A stretch of 64,000 nt of DNA, from NCBI RefSeq assembly GCF_000744815.1, contig NZ_JQMQ01000005.1, forward strand, positions 1,310,055 to 1,374,054, in the 5' to 3' direction. The stretch's first letter is position 1. Each line of letters begins with the position of its first letter. Origin of the DNA: Phaeacidiphilus oryzae TH49. GTDB taxonomy: Bacteria > Actinomycetota > Actinomycetes > Streptomycetales > Streptomycetaceae. The position numbers and the translations under genes are program-made. Below the pieces are notes generated by a model, which had not been told where the DNA came from, made no database searches, and saw only the letters and a program-made list of their open reading frames with translations. Below, in pieces: positions 41,581-50,089 of the stretch.

Positions 41581-42336
41581 ATGGGTGTCTCCACCTCCCG
41601 CCCGGAAAAGGGCGTCGCTCTGGTCACGGTCGACTTCCCACCGGTCAACGCGCCCCCGGTGGCCGGCTGGTACGAGCTGGCCGGCGCCCTCACCGCGGCC
41701 GGCCGCGACCAGGACGTCCGCTGCGTCGTCCTGGCCGCCGAGGGGCGCGGCTTCAACGCCGGCGTGGACATCAAGGAGATCCAGCGGGACAGCGCCGACG
41801 GCGGGCACGACGCCATCCTCGGCGCCAACCGCGGCTGCGCCGCCGCCTTCGCCGCGGTCTACGACTGCCAGGTGCCGGTGGTGGCCGCCGTGCAGGGCTT
41901 CTGCGTGGGCGGCGGAATCGGCTTGGTCGGCAACGCGGACGCGATCGTGGCCGCCGAGGACGCCGTCTTCGGGCTGCCGGAGCTGGACCGGGGCGCCCTC
42001 GGCGCGGCCACCCACCTCTCCCGGCTGGTCCCGCAGCATCTGATGCGGACCCTCTTCTACACCTCGAAGACGGTCGGCGCGGAGGAGCTCCACCGGCACG
42101 GCTCGGTCTGGCAGGTCGTCCCGCGCGAGCGACTCCGCGAGGCGGCGATGGAGCTGGCCCGGGACATCGCGGCCAAGGACGGCGAGCTGCTGCGGCTGGC
42201 CAAGCAGGCGCTGAACGGGATCGACCCGGTGGACGTCCACCGCAGCTACCGCTACGAGCAGGGCTTCACCTTCGAGGCGAACCTCAGCGGCGTGGCCGAC
42301 CGGGTGCGGGACTCCTTCGGAAGGGACGGGCGATAG
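41581..42336 (+). CDS. echA20: EchA20-type crotonase, steroid ring D hydrolase
   Basis: The 251-aa crotonase-fold protein closely follows EchA20: VTVDFPPVNAPPVAGWYELA, GRGFNAGVDIKEIQRD (oxyanion loop 1), VQGFCVGGGIGLVGNADAIVA (loop 2), LDRGALGAATHLSRLVPQHLMRTLFYT and HRSYRYEQGFTFEANL. EchA20 hydrolytically opens the remaining five-membered ring of the HIEC-CoA intermediate. No clear ribosome site precedes the ATG. It is the first gene of the rightward operon, 2 bp from ipdA, directly behind a KstR2-like operator. Confidence 0.85.
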   Translation: MGVSTSRPEKGVALVTVDFPPVNAPPVAGWYELAGALTAAGRDQDVRCVVLAAEGRGFNAGVDIKEIQRDSADGGHDAILGANRGCAAAFAAVYDCQVPVVAAVQGFCVGGGIGLVGNADAIVAAEDAVFGLPELDRGALGAATHLSRLVPQHLMRTLFYTSKTVGAEELHRHGSVWQVVPRERLREAAMELARDIAAKDGELLRLAKQALNGIDPVDVHRSYRYEQGFTFEANLSGVADRVRDSFGRDGR

Positions 42337-42338
42337 CC

Positions 42339-43223
42339 ATGGCCGCCGACAAGACGATGACCCCCGACCAGGTGGTCTCGCGGCTGCGCAGCGGGATGAC
42401 CCTGGGCATCGGCGGCTGGGGGTCGCGGCGCAAGCCGATGGCCCTGGTCCGGGCGATCCTGCGGAGCGACCTCGGCGATCTGACGGTGGTCTCGTACGGC
42501 GGGCCGGACGTGGGGCTGCTGGCGGAGGCCGGAAAGGTGCGGAAGCTGGTCGCGGCCTTCGTCACGATGGACTCCATCCCACTGGAACCGCTCTACCGGC
42601 GGGCCCGGGAGCGGGCCGCCATCGAGCTGACCGAGCTGGACGAGGCGATGTTCATGTGGGGCCTGACCGCCGGCGCCCAGCGGCTGCCCTTCCTGCCCAC
42701 CCGCGGCGGCCTCGGCTCCGACGTCCTGCGCGTCAACCCGCGGCTGCGGACGGTCCGTTCACCGTACGAGGACGGCGAGGAGCTGGTCGCCGTGCCGGGG
42801 CTGCGGATGGACGCGGCCCTGGTCCACCTCAACCGCGCCGACCGGGCCGGCAACGGCCAGTACCTCGGCCCGGACCCGTACTTCGACGACCTGTTCTGCG
42901 ACGCCGCAGACGAGGCGTACCTCTCCTGCGAACGCCTCGTCGACAGCGCGGAGTTCGCCAAGGCCGGGCCCCCGCAGACGCTGCTGGTGAAGCGGGCCTC
43001 GGTGACCGGTGTGGTGGAGGCCCCGAACGGCGCCCACTTCACCTCCTGCGCCCCCGACTACGACCGGGACGAGGCGTTTCAGCGGCACTACGCCGAGAGC
43101 GCGGGCGATCCGGAGGCCTGGGCGGCCTTCAGGGCCCGCTTCCTGACCGGTCCGCGCAGCGAGGAGGAGTACCAGCGGGCGGTCGACGACTGGCACAAGG
43201 AGCGGAAGGAGGAGGCGAAGTGA
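42339..43223 (+). CDS. ipdA: COCHEA-CoA hydrolase subunit A (IpdA)
   Basis: The 294-aa alpha subunit of the CoA-transferase-fold hydrolase IpdAB opens the last steroid ring (ring C) of COCHEA-CoA. Visible are LRSGMTLGIGGWGSRRKPMALVRAILRSDLGDLTVVSYGGPDVGLL, IELTELDEAMFMWGLTAGAQRLPFLPTRGGLGSD with the conserved acidic residues of the family, and GAHFTSCAPDYDRDEAFQRHYAE near the C-terminus. The GWGSRRKPMALVRAILRSD block is specific to IpdA rather than to general 3-oxoacid CoA-transferases. ipdB overlaps its end by 4 bp (GTGA). Confidence 0.87.
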   Translation: MAADKTMTPDQVVSRLRSGMTLGIGGWGSRRKPMALVRAILRSDLGDLTVVSYGGPDVGLLAEAGKVRKLVAAFVTMDSIPLEPLYRRARERAAIELTELDEAMFMWGLTAGAQRLPFLPTRGGLGSDVLRVNPRLRTVRSPYEDGEELVAVPGLRMDAALVHLNRADRAGNGQYLGPDPYFDDLFCDAADEAYLSCERLVDSAEFAKAGPPQTLLVKRASVTGVVEAPNGAHFTSCAPDYDRDEAFQRHYAESAGDPEAWAAFRARFLTGPRSEEEYQRAVDDWHKERKEEAK

Positions 43224-43993
43224 CGGCCACTCAGCTCACCGCCCAGGCCACCCGCGCCGACTACTGCGTCCTCGCCTGCGCCGAGGCCTGGCGCGGCGAC
43301 GGCGAGGTACTGGCCAGCCCGATGGGGCTGGTCCCGCAGGCCGGTGCGCGCCTGGCCCGGCTCACCTTCTCCCCCGACCTGCTGCTCACCGACGGCGAGG
43401 CGCTGCTGATGGCGGACGTCCCGCCGGTCGGCGGCGCTCCGGAGGCGGTGGAGGGCTGGCTGCCGTACCGCCAGCACCTCTCCTTCCTGGCCACCGGCCG
43501 CCGGCACGTGATGATGGGCGCCAGCCAGATCGACCGGTACGGCAACCAGAACATCTCCTGCATCGGCGACTGGGCGCGGCCCTCGCGCCAGCTGCTCGGG
43601 GTGCGCGGGGCGGCGGCCAACACCGCCAACAACCCGACCAGTTACTGGGTGCCGAGGCATTCGGCACGGGTCTTCGTGCCGGCGGTGGACATGGTCTGCG
43701 GGATCGGTTACGACCGGGCCGCCGCGGCGGGCCCCTCGGCCACCCGCTTCCACCGGATCCCGCGCGTGGTCAGCAACCTCGGCGTGTTCGACTTCGAGAC
43801 GCCGGACCGGCGGATGCGGCTGGCCTCCGTCCACCCCGGGGTGACGGTCGAGGAGGTCGCCGAGGCCACCGGCTTCGCGCTCGCCGTCACCGGGGACGTC
43901 CCGGCCACCCGCGAGCCCACCGCCGAGGAGCTGCGGCTGATCCGCGAGGTCGTCGACCCCCGCGGGCTCCGCTTCCGCGAGGTCCCGGCATGA
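43220..43993 (+). CDS. ipdB: COCHEA-CoA hydrolase subunit B (IpdB)
   Basis: The 257-aa beta subunit partners IpdA. Features are VLACAEAWRGDGEVLASPMGLVPQAGARLARLTFSPDLLLTDGEA, MMGASQIDRYGNQNISCIGDW, GVRGAAANTANNPTSYWVPRHSARVFVPAVDMVCGIGYDR and HRIPRVVSNLGVFDF. These are the beta-subunit signatures of the CoA-transferase fold, with the catalytic Glu of true transferases not apparent. It starts at GTG overlapping the ipdA stop, with GGAGG upstream. Its own TGA overlaps the ipdC ATG. Confidence 0.87.
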   Translation: MTATQLTAQATRADYCVLACAEAWRGDGEVLASPMGLVPQAGARLARLTFSPDLLLTDGEALLMADVPPVGGAPEAVEGWLPYRQHLSFLATGRRHVMMGASQIDRYGNQNISCIGDWARPSRQLLGVRGAAANTANNPTSYWVPRHSARVFVPAVDMVCGIGYDRAAAAGPSATRFHRIPRVVSNLGVFDFETPDRRMRLASVHPGVTVEEVAEATGFALAVTGDVPATREPTAEELRLIREVVDPRGLRFREVPA

Positions 43994-45081
43994 CCGCCGG
44001 GGCGCTCTCCACGCCGCTGACCGAGCTGGTCGGCGTCCGCCACCCCATCGTCCAGACCGGGATGGGGTGGGTGGCGGGCCCGAGGCTGGTCTCCGCGACC
44101 GCCAACGCCGGGGCGCTCGGCATCCTCGCCTCCGCGACCATGACGGTCCCTCAACTCCGGGACGCCGTAAGGGAGGTGAAGGGCAGGACGGAGGCGCCCT
44201 TCGGCGTCAACCTGCGCGCGGACGCGGGGGACGCGGCCGAGCGGGTCCGGATCATCATCGAGGAGGGGGTGCGGGTCGCCTCCTTCGCGCTGGCCCCCTC
44301 CCAGGAGCTGATCGCCCGCCTCAAGGACGCCGGGGTCGTGGTCATCCCCTCCATCGGCGCCCGCCGGCACGCCGAGAAGGTGGCCGCCTGGGGCGCGGAC
44401 GCGGTGGTGGTGCAGGGCGGTGAGGGCGGCGGGCACACGGGCGAGGTGGCGACCACCGTCCTCCTCCCCCAGGTCGTCGACGCGGTCGACATCCCGGTGA
44501 TCGCCGCAGGCGGCTTCCACGACGGTCGCGGGCTGGTCGCGGCGCTGGCGTACGGGGCGGCGGGGGTGGCGATGGGCACCCGTTTCCTCCTCACCTCGGA
44601 CTCCACCGTGCCGGACGCCGTGAAGGCGAAGTACCTGGCGGCGACGGTCAAGGACGTCACCGTCACCACGGCGGTGGACGGCCTCCCGCACCGGATGCTG
44701 CGCACCGAGATGGTGGCCGCCCTGGAGAACGCCGGCCGGGTCCGCGCCCTCACCCAGGCGGTCCGCCGGGCGGCCGGTTTCCGCAGGCTCTCCGGCCTCT
44801 CCTGGCCCGCGATGATCCGCGAGGGCCTGGCCATGCGGCACGGCAAGTCCCTCACCTGGAGCCAGGTCCTGCTGGCCGCCAACACCCCGATGCTCCTCAA
44901 GTCCGCGATGGTCGACGGCCGCACCGACCTCGGCGTACTGGCCTCCGGCCAGGTGGCCGGCCTGATCGAGGACCTGCCGAGCTGCCGGCAGCTGATCGAC
45001 CGCATCATGACGGAGGCGCAGCAGGTCCTCACCGGCCTGACCGCCCTCCCCGCCGAAGCCCCGTCCCCGGCCACGCCGTAA
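43990..45081 (+). CDS. ipdC: IpdC-type flavin-dependent HIC-CoA desaturase (nitronate monooxygenase fold)
   Basis: The 363-aa FMN TIM barrel of the nitronate monooxygenase family has TELVGVRHPIVQTGMGWVAGPRLVSATANAGALGILASATM, ALAPSQELIARLKDAGVVVIPSIGARRHAEKVAAWGADAVVVQGGEGGGHTGEVATTVLLPQVVDAVDIPVIAAGG and FDGRG-type phosphate binding (FHDGRGLVAALAYGAAGVAMGTRFLLT). In the HIP pathway IpdC introduces a double bond that prepares ring opening by EchA20. Position after ipdAB with a 4-bp overlap matches M. tuberculosis and Rhodococcus clusters. Confidence 0.85.
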   Translation: MTAGALSTPLTELVGVRHPIVQTGMGWVAGPRLVSATANAGALGILASATMTVPQLRDAVREVKGRTEAPFGVNLRADAGDAAERVRIIIEEGVRVASFALAPSQELIARLKDAGVVVIPSIGARRHAEKVAAWGADAVVVQGGEGGGHTGEVATTVLLPQVVDAVDIPVIAAGGFHDGRGLVAALAYGAAGVAMGTRFLLTSDSTVPDAVKAKYLAATVKDVTVTTAVDGLPHRMLRTEMVAALENAGRVRALTQAVRRAAGFRRLSGLSWPAMIREGLAMRHGKSLTWSQVLLAANTPMLLKSAMVDGRTDLGVLASGQVAGLIEDLPSCRQLIDRIMTEAQQVLTGLTALPAEAPSPATP

Positions 45082-45283
45082 CCACCCAGCACCGCCTGCC
45101 CGGGGTGTCCCGACCCCCGCGCCGCTCTGGGGACGGCTCAACGTGCCCGGCCCGGCGCCCGTGGTGGTCGGCCTGCCGGCCGCGACCGCGAGGGTTCACG
45201 ACCTCACCCCGGCGACCCGCGGCACCACGGACGTCGCCCGCACCGGCGTGGCCCTGTGCGACCTCTTCGGCCACTCCGCGGGG

Positions 45284-46441
45284 TCAGAGCCGTTCGATGA
45301 CGGTGACGTTGGCCTGGCCGCCGCCCTCGCACATGGTCTGGAGGCCGTAGCGGCCGCCGGTGCGCTCCAGTTCGTTGAGGAGGGTGGTCATCAGGCGGAC
45401 GCCGGTCGCGCCGAGGGGGTGGCCGAGGGCGATCGCGCCGCCGTTGGGGTTCACCCGGGCCGGGTCCGCGCCGGTCTCCTTGAGCCAGGCGAGGACGACC
45501 GGGGCGAAGGCCTCGTTGATCTCGACCAGGTCGATGTCCTCGATGGAGAGTCCGGTCTTCTTGAGGGCGTACGCGGTCGCCGGGATGGGCGCGGAGAGCA
45601 TTCGGATGGGGTCCTCGCCGCGGACGGAGAGGTGGTGGACGCGGGCCCGCGGGGTGAGGCCGTGGACGCGGACCGCCTCCTCGGAGGCGAGCAGCATCGC
45701 CGCGGCGCCGTCGGAGATCTGCGAGGAGCAGGCGGCGGTGATGCTGCCGCCGGGGAGCACCGGGCCGAGGCCGGCCATCTTCTCCAGGGTGGTGTCCCGG
45801 CGCGGGCCCTCGTCGGCGGAGACCCCCGCGATCGGTGCGAGTTGGGAGTCGAAGCGGCCCTCGTCGATCGCGGTGACCGCGCGCCGGTGGGAGCGGAGGG
45901 CGAACTCCTCCATCTCCCGGCGGGTGATCCCCCACTTCTCGGCGATCATCTGGGCCCCGGCGAACTGGTTGACCGGCAGGTCGCCGTAGCGGGCGGTCCA
46001 GCCCTCGCTGCCCGCGAACGGGCCGTCGGCGAGGCCCAGCGGCACGGCGGCGTCGCGGGTGGCGTAGGCGATCGGCACCATGGACATGTTCTGCACCCCG
46101 CCCGCCACCACCAGCTCCTGGGTGCCGGAGAGGACGCCCTGCGCGGCGAAGTGGACCGCCTGCTGGGAGGAGCCGCACTGGCGGTCGACGGTGACCCCGG
46201 GCACCTCCTCCGGCAGCCCGGCCGCCAGCCAGCAGGTCCGGGCGATGTCGCCGGCCTGCGGGCCGACCGCGTCCAGGCAGCCGAAGACGACGTCCTCGAC
46301 CGCCGCCGGGTCGATCCCGGTGCGGGAGACCAGCGCGTTGAGGACGTGGGCGCCCAGGTCGGCGGGGTGGACCGCCGCCAGACCACCGCGGCGGCGGCCG
46401 ACGGGGGTGCGTACGGCGTCGATGATGTAGGCCTCGGCCAT
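45284..46441 (-). CDS. fadA6: FadA6-type thiolase
   Basis: The 385-aa thiolase has the acyl-accepting Cys in VDRQCGSSQQAVHFAAQGV, GGVQNMSMVPIAYATRD, NEAFAPVVLAWLKE, NPNGGAIALGHPLGATGVRL with the catalytic His, and the second Cys in MCEGGGQANVTVIE. In the HIP pathway FadA6 thiolytically cleaves the dioxo-CoA made by IpdAB. It is the last gene of the leftward ipdF-kstR2-fadA6 unit and converges on ipdC across about 200 bp in which I see no gene. Confidence 0.86.
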   Translation of the reverse strand: MAEAYIIDAVRTPVGRRRGGLAAVHPADLGAHVLNALVSRTGIDPAAVEDVVFGCLDAVGPQAGDIARTCWLAAGLPEEVPGVTVDRQCGSSQQAVHFAAQGVLSGTQELVVAGGVQNMSMVPIAYATRDAAVPLGLADGPFAGSEGWTARYGDLPVNQFAGAQMIAEKWGITRREMEEFALRSHRRAVTAIDEGRFDSQLAPIAGVSADEGPRRDTTLEKMAGLGPVLPGGSITAACSSQISDGAAAMLLASEEAVRVHGLTPRARVHHLSVRGEDPIRMLSAPIPATAYALKKTGLSIEDIDLVEINEAFAPVVLAWLKETGADPARVNPNGGAIALGHPLGATGVRLMTTLLNELERTGGRYGLQTMCEGGGQANVTVIERL

Positions 46442-46457
46442 GGGAGTTGACGCTCCT

Positions 46458-47093
46458 TCAGGAGGGTTGCGGGGTGTCGTCCGGCGGCGTCAGCAGGCCG
46501 CCGAGGATGAGGGCCAGGTACTGCCGGGCGATCTCCTCGGGGCTGTGCCCGCCACCGGGGCGGTACCAGGAGACGGCCACCCACACGGTGTCCCGCAGGA
46601 ACCGGTAGGCGAGCCGCAGGTCGAGGTCGGCGCGGAAGACCCGGTCCGCCACCCCCCGCTGGAGGGTGCCGAGCCAGGCCGCCTCGAAGCGGGCGGCGGC
46701 CTGGCCGAGGAAGGCGAACCGCCGCTGGCCGGCGAGCTGCCCGGACTCGTTCTGGTAGATGGCCACCGCCGCCCGGTGCCGGTCGATCTCCCGGAAGGAC
46801 TCGGTGACCAGGGCCTCCAGCCGGGCCCGCGGATCGAGCCTGGGGTCGGCGAGCACCGCGTCGTAGCGCCGCCAGAGGTCGTCGAGGAAGCCGGTGAGGA
46901 TCTCCTCGATCATCGACTCCTTGGAGTCGAAGTGGTAGTAGAGGCTGCCGGCCAGGATGCCGGCCGCCTCGGCGATCCGCCGGACGGTGGTGGCGTTGTA
47001 GCCGTGCTCGGCGAAGACCTCGGCGGCGGTGTCCAGGAGCTCCCTGCGACGGGCCGCCGAGGCCTCCGAACCGGCGGCGGGCGAAGGCGTCAT
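46458..47093 (-). CDS. kstR2: KstR2-type TetR family repressor
   Basis: The 211-aa TetR regulator has an N-terminal HTH (RRRELLDTAAEVFAEHGYNATTVRRIAEAAGILAGSLYYHFDSKESMIEEIL) and a helical ligand domain (IYQNESGQLAGQRRFAFLGQAAARFEAAW, LAYRFLRDTVWVAVSWYRPGG). KstR2 is released from DNA by HIP-CoA in mycobacteria. ATG 47093 begins 14 bp after the ipdF stop. Two near-consensus KstR2 boxes in this cluster (41546-41559 and 47937-47950), one in front of its own operon, support the assignment and autoregulation. Confidence 0.85.
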   Translation of the reverse strand: MTPSPAAGSEASAARRRELLDTAAEVFAEHGYNATTVRRIAEAAGILAGSLYYHFDSKESMIEEILTGFLDDLWRRYDAVLADPRLDPRARLEALVTESFREIDRHRAAVAIYQNESGQLAGQRRFAFLGQAAARFEAAWLGTLQRGVADRVFRADLDLRLAYRFLRDTVWVAVSWYRPGGGHSPEEIARQYLALILGGLLTPPDDTPQPS

Positions 47094-47107
47094 GACGGGC
47101 CGTCGGC

Positions 47108-47920
47108 TCAGGCGTGCTGCGCGGAGACGGAGACCACCTCGCCGGTCAGGTACGAGGAGTACTCGCTGGCCAGAAAGACGATGACATTGGCGACCTCCCA
47201 GGGCTCGGCGTAGCGCCCGTACGCCTCCCGCTCGGTGAGCCGCTCCAGCAGCTCGGGGGTGGCGACCTTGACCAGGTGGGGGTGGAGGGCGAGGGTCGGC
47301 GCCACCGCGTTGACCCGTACCCCGTACTCGGCGGCCTCGACCGCCGCGCAGCGGGTGAGTGCCATCACCCCGGCCTTGGCGGCGGCGTAGTGCGCCTGGC
47401 CGGCCTGGGCCCGCCAGCCGATCACCGAGGAGTTGTTGACCACCACCCCGCCCCGGCCCGCCCTCTTCATCATCCGCAGGGCGGCCCGGGTGCAGCGGAA
47501 GGTGCCGTTGAGGGTGACGTCGAGGATGCGGGACCACTGCTCGTCGGTCATCTCGGTGAGTTCGGCGGTGCCGCCGAGTCCGGCGTTGTTGACCAGGATG
47601 TCGAGCCCGCCGTGGAGTTCGGCGGCCCGGTCGAGGAGCGCCTGGACCTGCCGCTCCTCGGTGACGTCGCAGGGCTGGGCGGCGACCCGGTCGGGGCCGA
47701 ACTCGGCGGCGAGCGCCTCCTCGGACTCCTTGAGCCGGCGGGCGTGGGCGTCGCTGATCAGTACGCGGGCGCCCTCCTCCAGCAGCCGGCGGGCGGTCGC
47801 CCCGCCGATCCCGGCACCGGCGGCGGCGGTGACGACGGCGCCGCGACCGGCGAGGAGGCCGTGCCCCGGCACGTACCGCGGGTGCTTCAGCGGGTTCCGG
47901 AACGTCTCGACGTCACTCAT
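47108..47920 (-). CDS. ipdF: IpdF-type SDR (5-hydroxy-HIC-CoA dehydrogenase)
   Basis: The 270-aa SDR opens YVPGHGLLAGRGAVVTAAAGAGIGGATARRLLEEGARVLISDAH, in which the Gly-rich motif AAAGAGIGG is unusual and shared with IpdF of mycobacteria. It continues LVNNAGLGGTAELTEMTDEQW, VNNSSVIGWRAQAGQAHYAAAKAGVMALTRCAAVEAAEYGVRVNAVAPTLALHPHL and EYSSYLTGEVVSVSAQHA. IpdF oxidises the hydroxyl of 5-OH-HIC-CoA to HIC-CoA. There is no obvious ribosome site. It is first in the leftward operon, with operator 2 directly upstream. Confidence 0.85.
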   Translation of the reverse strand: MSDVETFRNPLKHPRYVPGHGLLAGRGAVVTAAAGAGIGGATARRLLEEGARVLISDAHARRLKESEEALAAEFGPDRVAAQPCDVTEERQVQALLDRAAELHGGLDILVNNAGLGGTAELTEMTDEQWSRILDVTLNGTFRCTRAALRMMKRAGRGGVVVNNSSVIGWRAQAGQAHYAAAKAGVMALTRCAAVEAAEYGVRVNAVAPTLALHPHLVKVATPELLERLTEREAYGRYAEPWEVANVIVFLASEYSSYLTGEVVSVSAQHA

Positions 47921-47933
47921 GGCGGTACGTTAA

Positions 47934-47953
47934 CCTACCAAACACTTGTTAGG
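47934..47953. promoter_or_regulatory. KstR2-like operator 2, ipdF/crotonase divergent promoter
   Basis: CCTACCAAACACTTGTTAGG contains the 14-bp core ACCAAACACTTGTT (47937-47950), a single mismatch from AnCAAGnnCTTGnT. It is the only conspicuous palindrome in the 82-bp gap between the divergent ipdF and crotonase starts and lies 14 bp before the ipdF ATG, where a repressor would block both promoters. Confidence 0.8.
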
Positions 47954-48002
47954 GAAGCAGGTTGGACAGGGGCCGGCCGCCGGAGAGGGAGTGGGAGTGG
48001 GG

Positions 48003-48941
48003 ATGGGCGAGCAGGAGCAGACGGCGGACGAGGTAGTCCGCTACGAGCGGCGCGGACCGGTCGCGATCGTCACCATGAACCGCCCCCGGTACCGCAACGC
48101 GCAGAACTCGCGGATGACCTACGCCCTGGACGCCGCCTTCTACCGGGCGGCCGAGGACGGCGAGGTCCGGGTGGTGGTGCTGGCGGGCGAGGGCGAGCAC
48201 TTCTCCGCCGGCCACGACATCGGCACCCCCGAGCGGGACGCCCATCTGCCGTACGAGCGCCGGGCCGGGCTGTGGTGGGACCACACCGACAAGCAGGGCG
48301 CGGACAGCCGCTACGCCCGCGAGTCCGAGGTCTACCTCGGGATGTGCCGCCGCTGGCGCGAACTGCCCAAGCCGGTCATCGCCTCCGTCCAGGGCGCCTG
48401 CGTGGCGGGCGGGTTGATGCTGGCCTGGATCTGCGACCTGATCGTGGCCAGCGAGGACGCCTTCTTCGCCGACCCGGTGGTGCGGATGGGCATCCCCGGG
48501 GTCGAGTACTTCGCCCACCCGTGGGCCATGCCGCCGCGGATCGCCAAGGAGTTCCTCTACACCGGCGACCGGATGAGCGCCGAGCGGGCGTACCAGGTGG
48601 GGATGGTCAACCGGGTCGTACCGCGGGCCGAACTCGCCGACGCGACAATGGAGTTGGCCGAGCGGATCGCCCGGATGCCGCGGTTCGGCCTGGCCCTCAC
48701 CAAGCGGGCGGTGAACCAGGCCGAGGATCTCCAGGGGATGCACGCCGGGATGGACTCGGTCTTCGGCCTCCACCATCTCGCCCACGCCCACAACGCCGAG
48801 ACCGGCGGCGGGGACGCGCTCGGCGGGATGGACGCCCGCTCGATGCGGGACTCGGCCCGCGCCGACACGGCGTCCGGCGGGAAGGGCGCGTCCGGCGGCA
48901 CAGCCGGGGCCGACGCGGCCGACGGAAAGGCCGGTTCCTGA
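48003..48941 (+). CDS. Crotonase-family enoyl-CoA hydratase of the steroid cluster
   Basis: The 312-aa crotonase has VAIVTMNRPRYRNAQNSRMTYALDAAFYRAAEDGEVRVVVLAGEGEHFSAGHDIGTPERD, an insert WWDHTDKQGADSRYARESEVYLGMCRRWRELPKPVIASVQGACVAGGLMLAWICDLIVASEDAFFADPVVRMGIPGVEYFAHPWAMP, and a low-complexity Gly/Ala/Asp tail of about 45 residues. ATG 48003 has GGAG upstream. It opens the rightward operon behind operator 2 and is followed by two dehydrogenases. It would suit hydration of the unsaturated HIP side-chain CoA, but no M. tuberculosis KstR2-regulon gene corresponds exactly. The tail is probably disordered. Confidence 0.78.
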   Translation: MGEQEQTADEVVRYERRGPVAIVTMNRPRYRNAQNSRMTYALDAAFYRAAEDGEVRVVVLAGEGEHFSAGHDIGTPERDAHLPYERRAGLWWDHTDKQGADSRYARESEVYLGMCRRWRELPKPVIASVQGACVAGGLMLAWICDLIVASEDAFFADPVVRMGIPGVEYFAHPWAMPPRIAKEFLYTGDRMSAERAYQVGMVNRVVPRAELADATMELAERIARMPRFGLALTKRAVNQAEDLQGMHAGMDSVFGLHHLAHAHNAETGGGDALGGMDARSMRDSARADTASGGKGASGGTAGADAADGKAGS

Positions 48942-48943
48942 TC

Positions 48944-50089
48944 GTGGATCTGGAGTTCACCGCCGAGCAGCGGGAGTTCCGCGCCGAGGCCCGCGCCTGG
49001 CTCGCCGACCATGTGCCGGCCCGGCCGCTGCCCTCCCTGGAGACCGCCGAGGGCTTCGCCGCCCACCGCGCCTGGGAGCGCGAACTCCACACCGACCGCT
49101 GGTCGGTGGTCTCCTGGCCGGTAGAGTTCGGCGGGCGCGGCGCCGACATCCTCCGCTGGCTGGTCTTCGAGGAGGAGTACTACGCGGCCGGCGCCCCCGG
49201 CCGGGTCTCCCAGAACGGCATCAACCTCCTCGCCCCCACCCTCTTCGACCACGGCACGGACGAGCAGCGGGCGCGGGTGCTGCCCTCGATGGCGAGCGGC
49301 GAGGTGGTCTGGGCGCAGGCCTGGTCCGAGCCGGAGGCCGGCTCCGACCTGGCCTCGCTGCGCTCCACCGCCGAGCGGGCGGACGGCGGCTGGCTGCTCA
49401 GCGGCCAGAAGACCTGGTCCTCGCGGGCGGCCTTCGCCGACCGGGCGTTCGGCGTCTTCCGCAGTGAGCAGGGCACCGCCAAGCCGCACCAGGGGCTCAC
49501 CTATCTGATGTTCGACCTGTGCGCGCCTGGGGTGACGGTCCGCCCGATCGGACGCCTGGACGGCAAGCCGGCCTTCGCCGAACTCTTCCTGGACCGGGTC
49601 TTCGTCCCGGACGCGGACGTGATCGGCGAGCCCGGTCAGGGCTGGCGGGTGGCGATGTCCACGGCCGGCAACGAGCGCGGGCTGACGCTGCGGTCGCCGG
49701 GGCGGTTCCTGGCGGCGGCGGAGCGGCTGCGGCGGCTGTGGGAGTCGGCCGGCTCGCCGGAGACCTGGCGCGACCGGGTCGCGGACGCGGTGGCCGGCGC
49801 GCGGGCGTACCAGCTCTTCACCTACGCCAACGCCTCCCGCTTCGCAGCCGGCGAGGCGATCGGCGCCGAGTCCAGTCTGAACAAGGTCTTCTGGTCCGAG
49901 TACGACATCCGGCTGCAGGAGACCGCCCTCGAACTGCTGGGCCCGGAGGGCGAGTTGGCCGAGGCCCCGGGAGGGTGGGCGGAGGACTACACCTTCGCGC
50001 TGGCCGGCCCGATCTACGCCGGCACCAACGAGATCCAGCGGGACATCATCGCCGAGCGGCTGCTCGGCCTGCCGAAGGGACGCCGCTGA
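48944..50089 (+). CDS. Acyl-CoA dehydrogenase (FadE30-like)
   Basis: The 381-aa acyl-CoA dehydrogenase has FTAEQREFRAEARAWLADHVPA, the FAD-binding AQAWSEPEAGSDLASLRSTAERADGGWLLSGQKTWSSRAAFADRAFGVFRSE, NERGLTLRSPGRFLAAAERL, ESSLNKVFWSEYDIRLQETALELLGPEG and the C-terminal GPIYAGTNEIQRDIIAERLLGLPK. It starts at GTG 48944, 2 bp after the crotonase stop. FadE30 begins beta-oxidation of the propionate side chain of the 5-OH-HIP CoA thioester. Similarity of order and length favours this, but FadE31/32-type chains are close relatives. The next gene overlaps by 1 bp and may be its subunit partner. Confidence 0.78.
   Translation: MDLEFTAEQREFRAEARAWLADHVPARPLPSLETAEGFAAHRAWERELHTDRWSVVSWPVEFGGRGADILRWLVFEEEYYAAGAPGRVSQNGINLLAPTLFDHGTDEQRARVLPSMASGEVVWAQAWSEPEAGSDLASLRSTAERADGGWLLSGQKTWSSRAAFADRAFGVFRSEQGTAKPHQGLTYLMFDLCAPGVTVRPIGRLDGKPAFAELFLDRVFVPDADVIGEPGQGWRVAMSTAGNERGLTLRSPGRFLAAAERLRRLWESAGSPETWRDRVADAVAGARAYQLFTYANASRFAAGEAIGAESSLNKVFWSEYDIRLQETALELLGPEGELAEAPGGWAEDYTFALAGPIYAGTNEIQRDIIAERLLGLPKGRR

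Noticed and set aside
45082-45283. A gene between ipdC and fadA6
   Set aside because: The short open frames there have no ribosome site, no codon bias typical of neighbours and no similarity that I recognise.
47114-50089. A 991-codon open frame upstream of and including the first dehydrogenase
   Set aside because: The first ~600 codons run antisense through ipdF and out of frame through the crotonase, with Gly/Arg/Pro-rich GC-skewed composition. Only the part from GTG 48944 encodes a recognisable protein.
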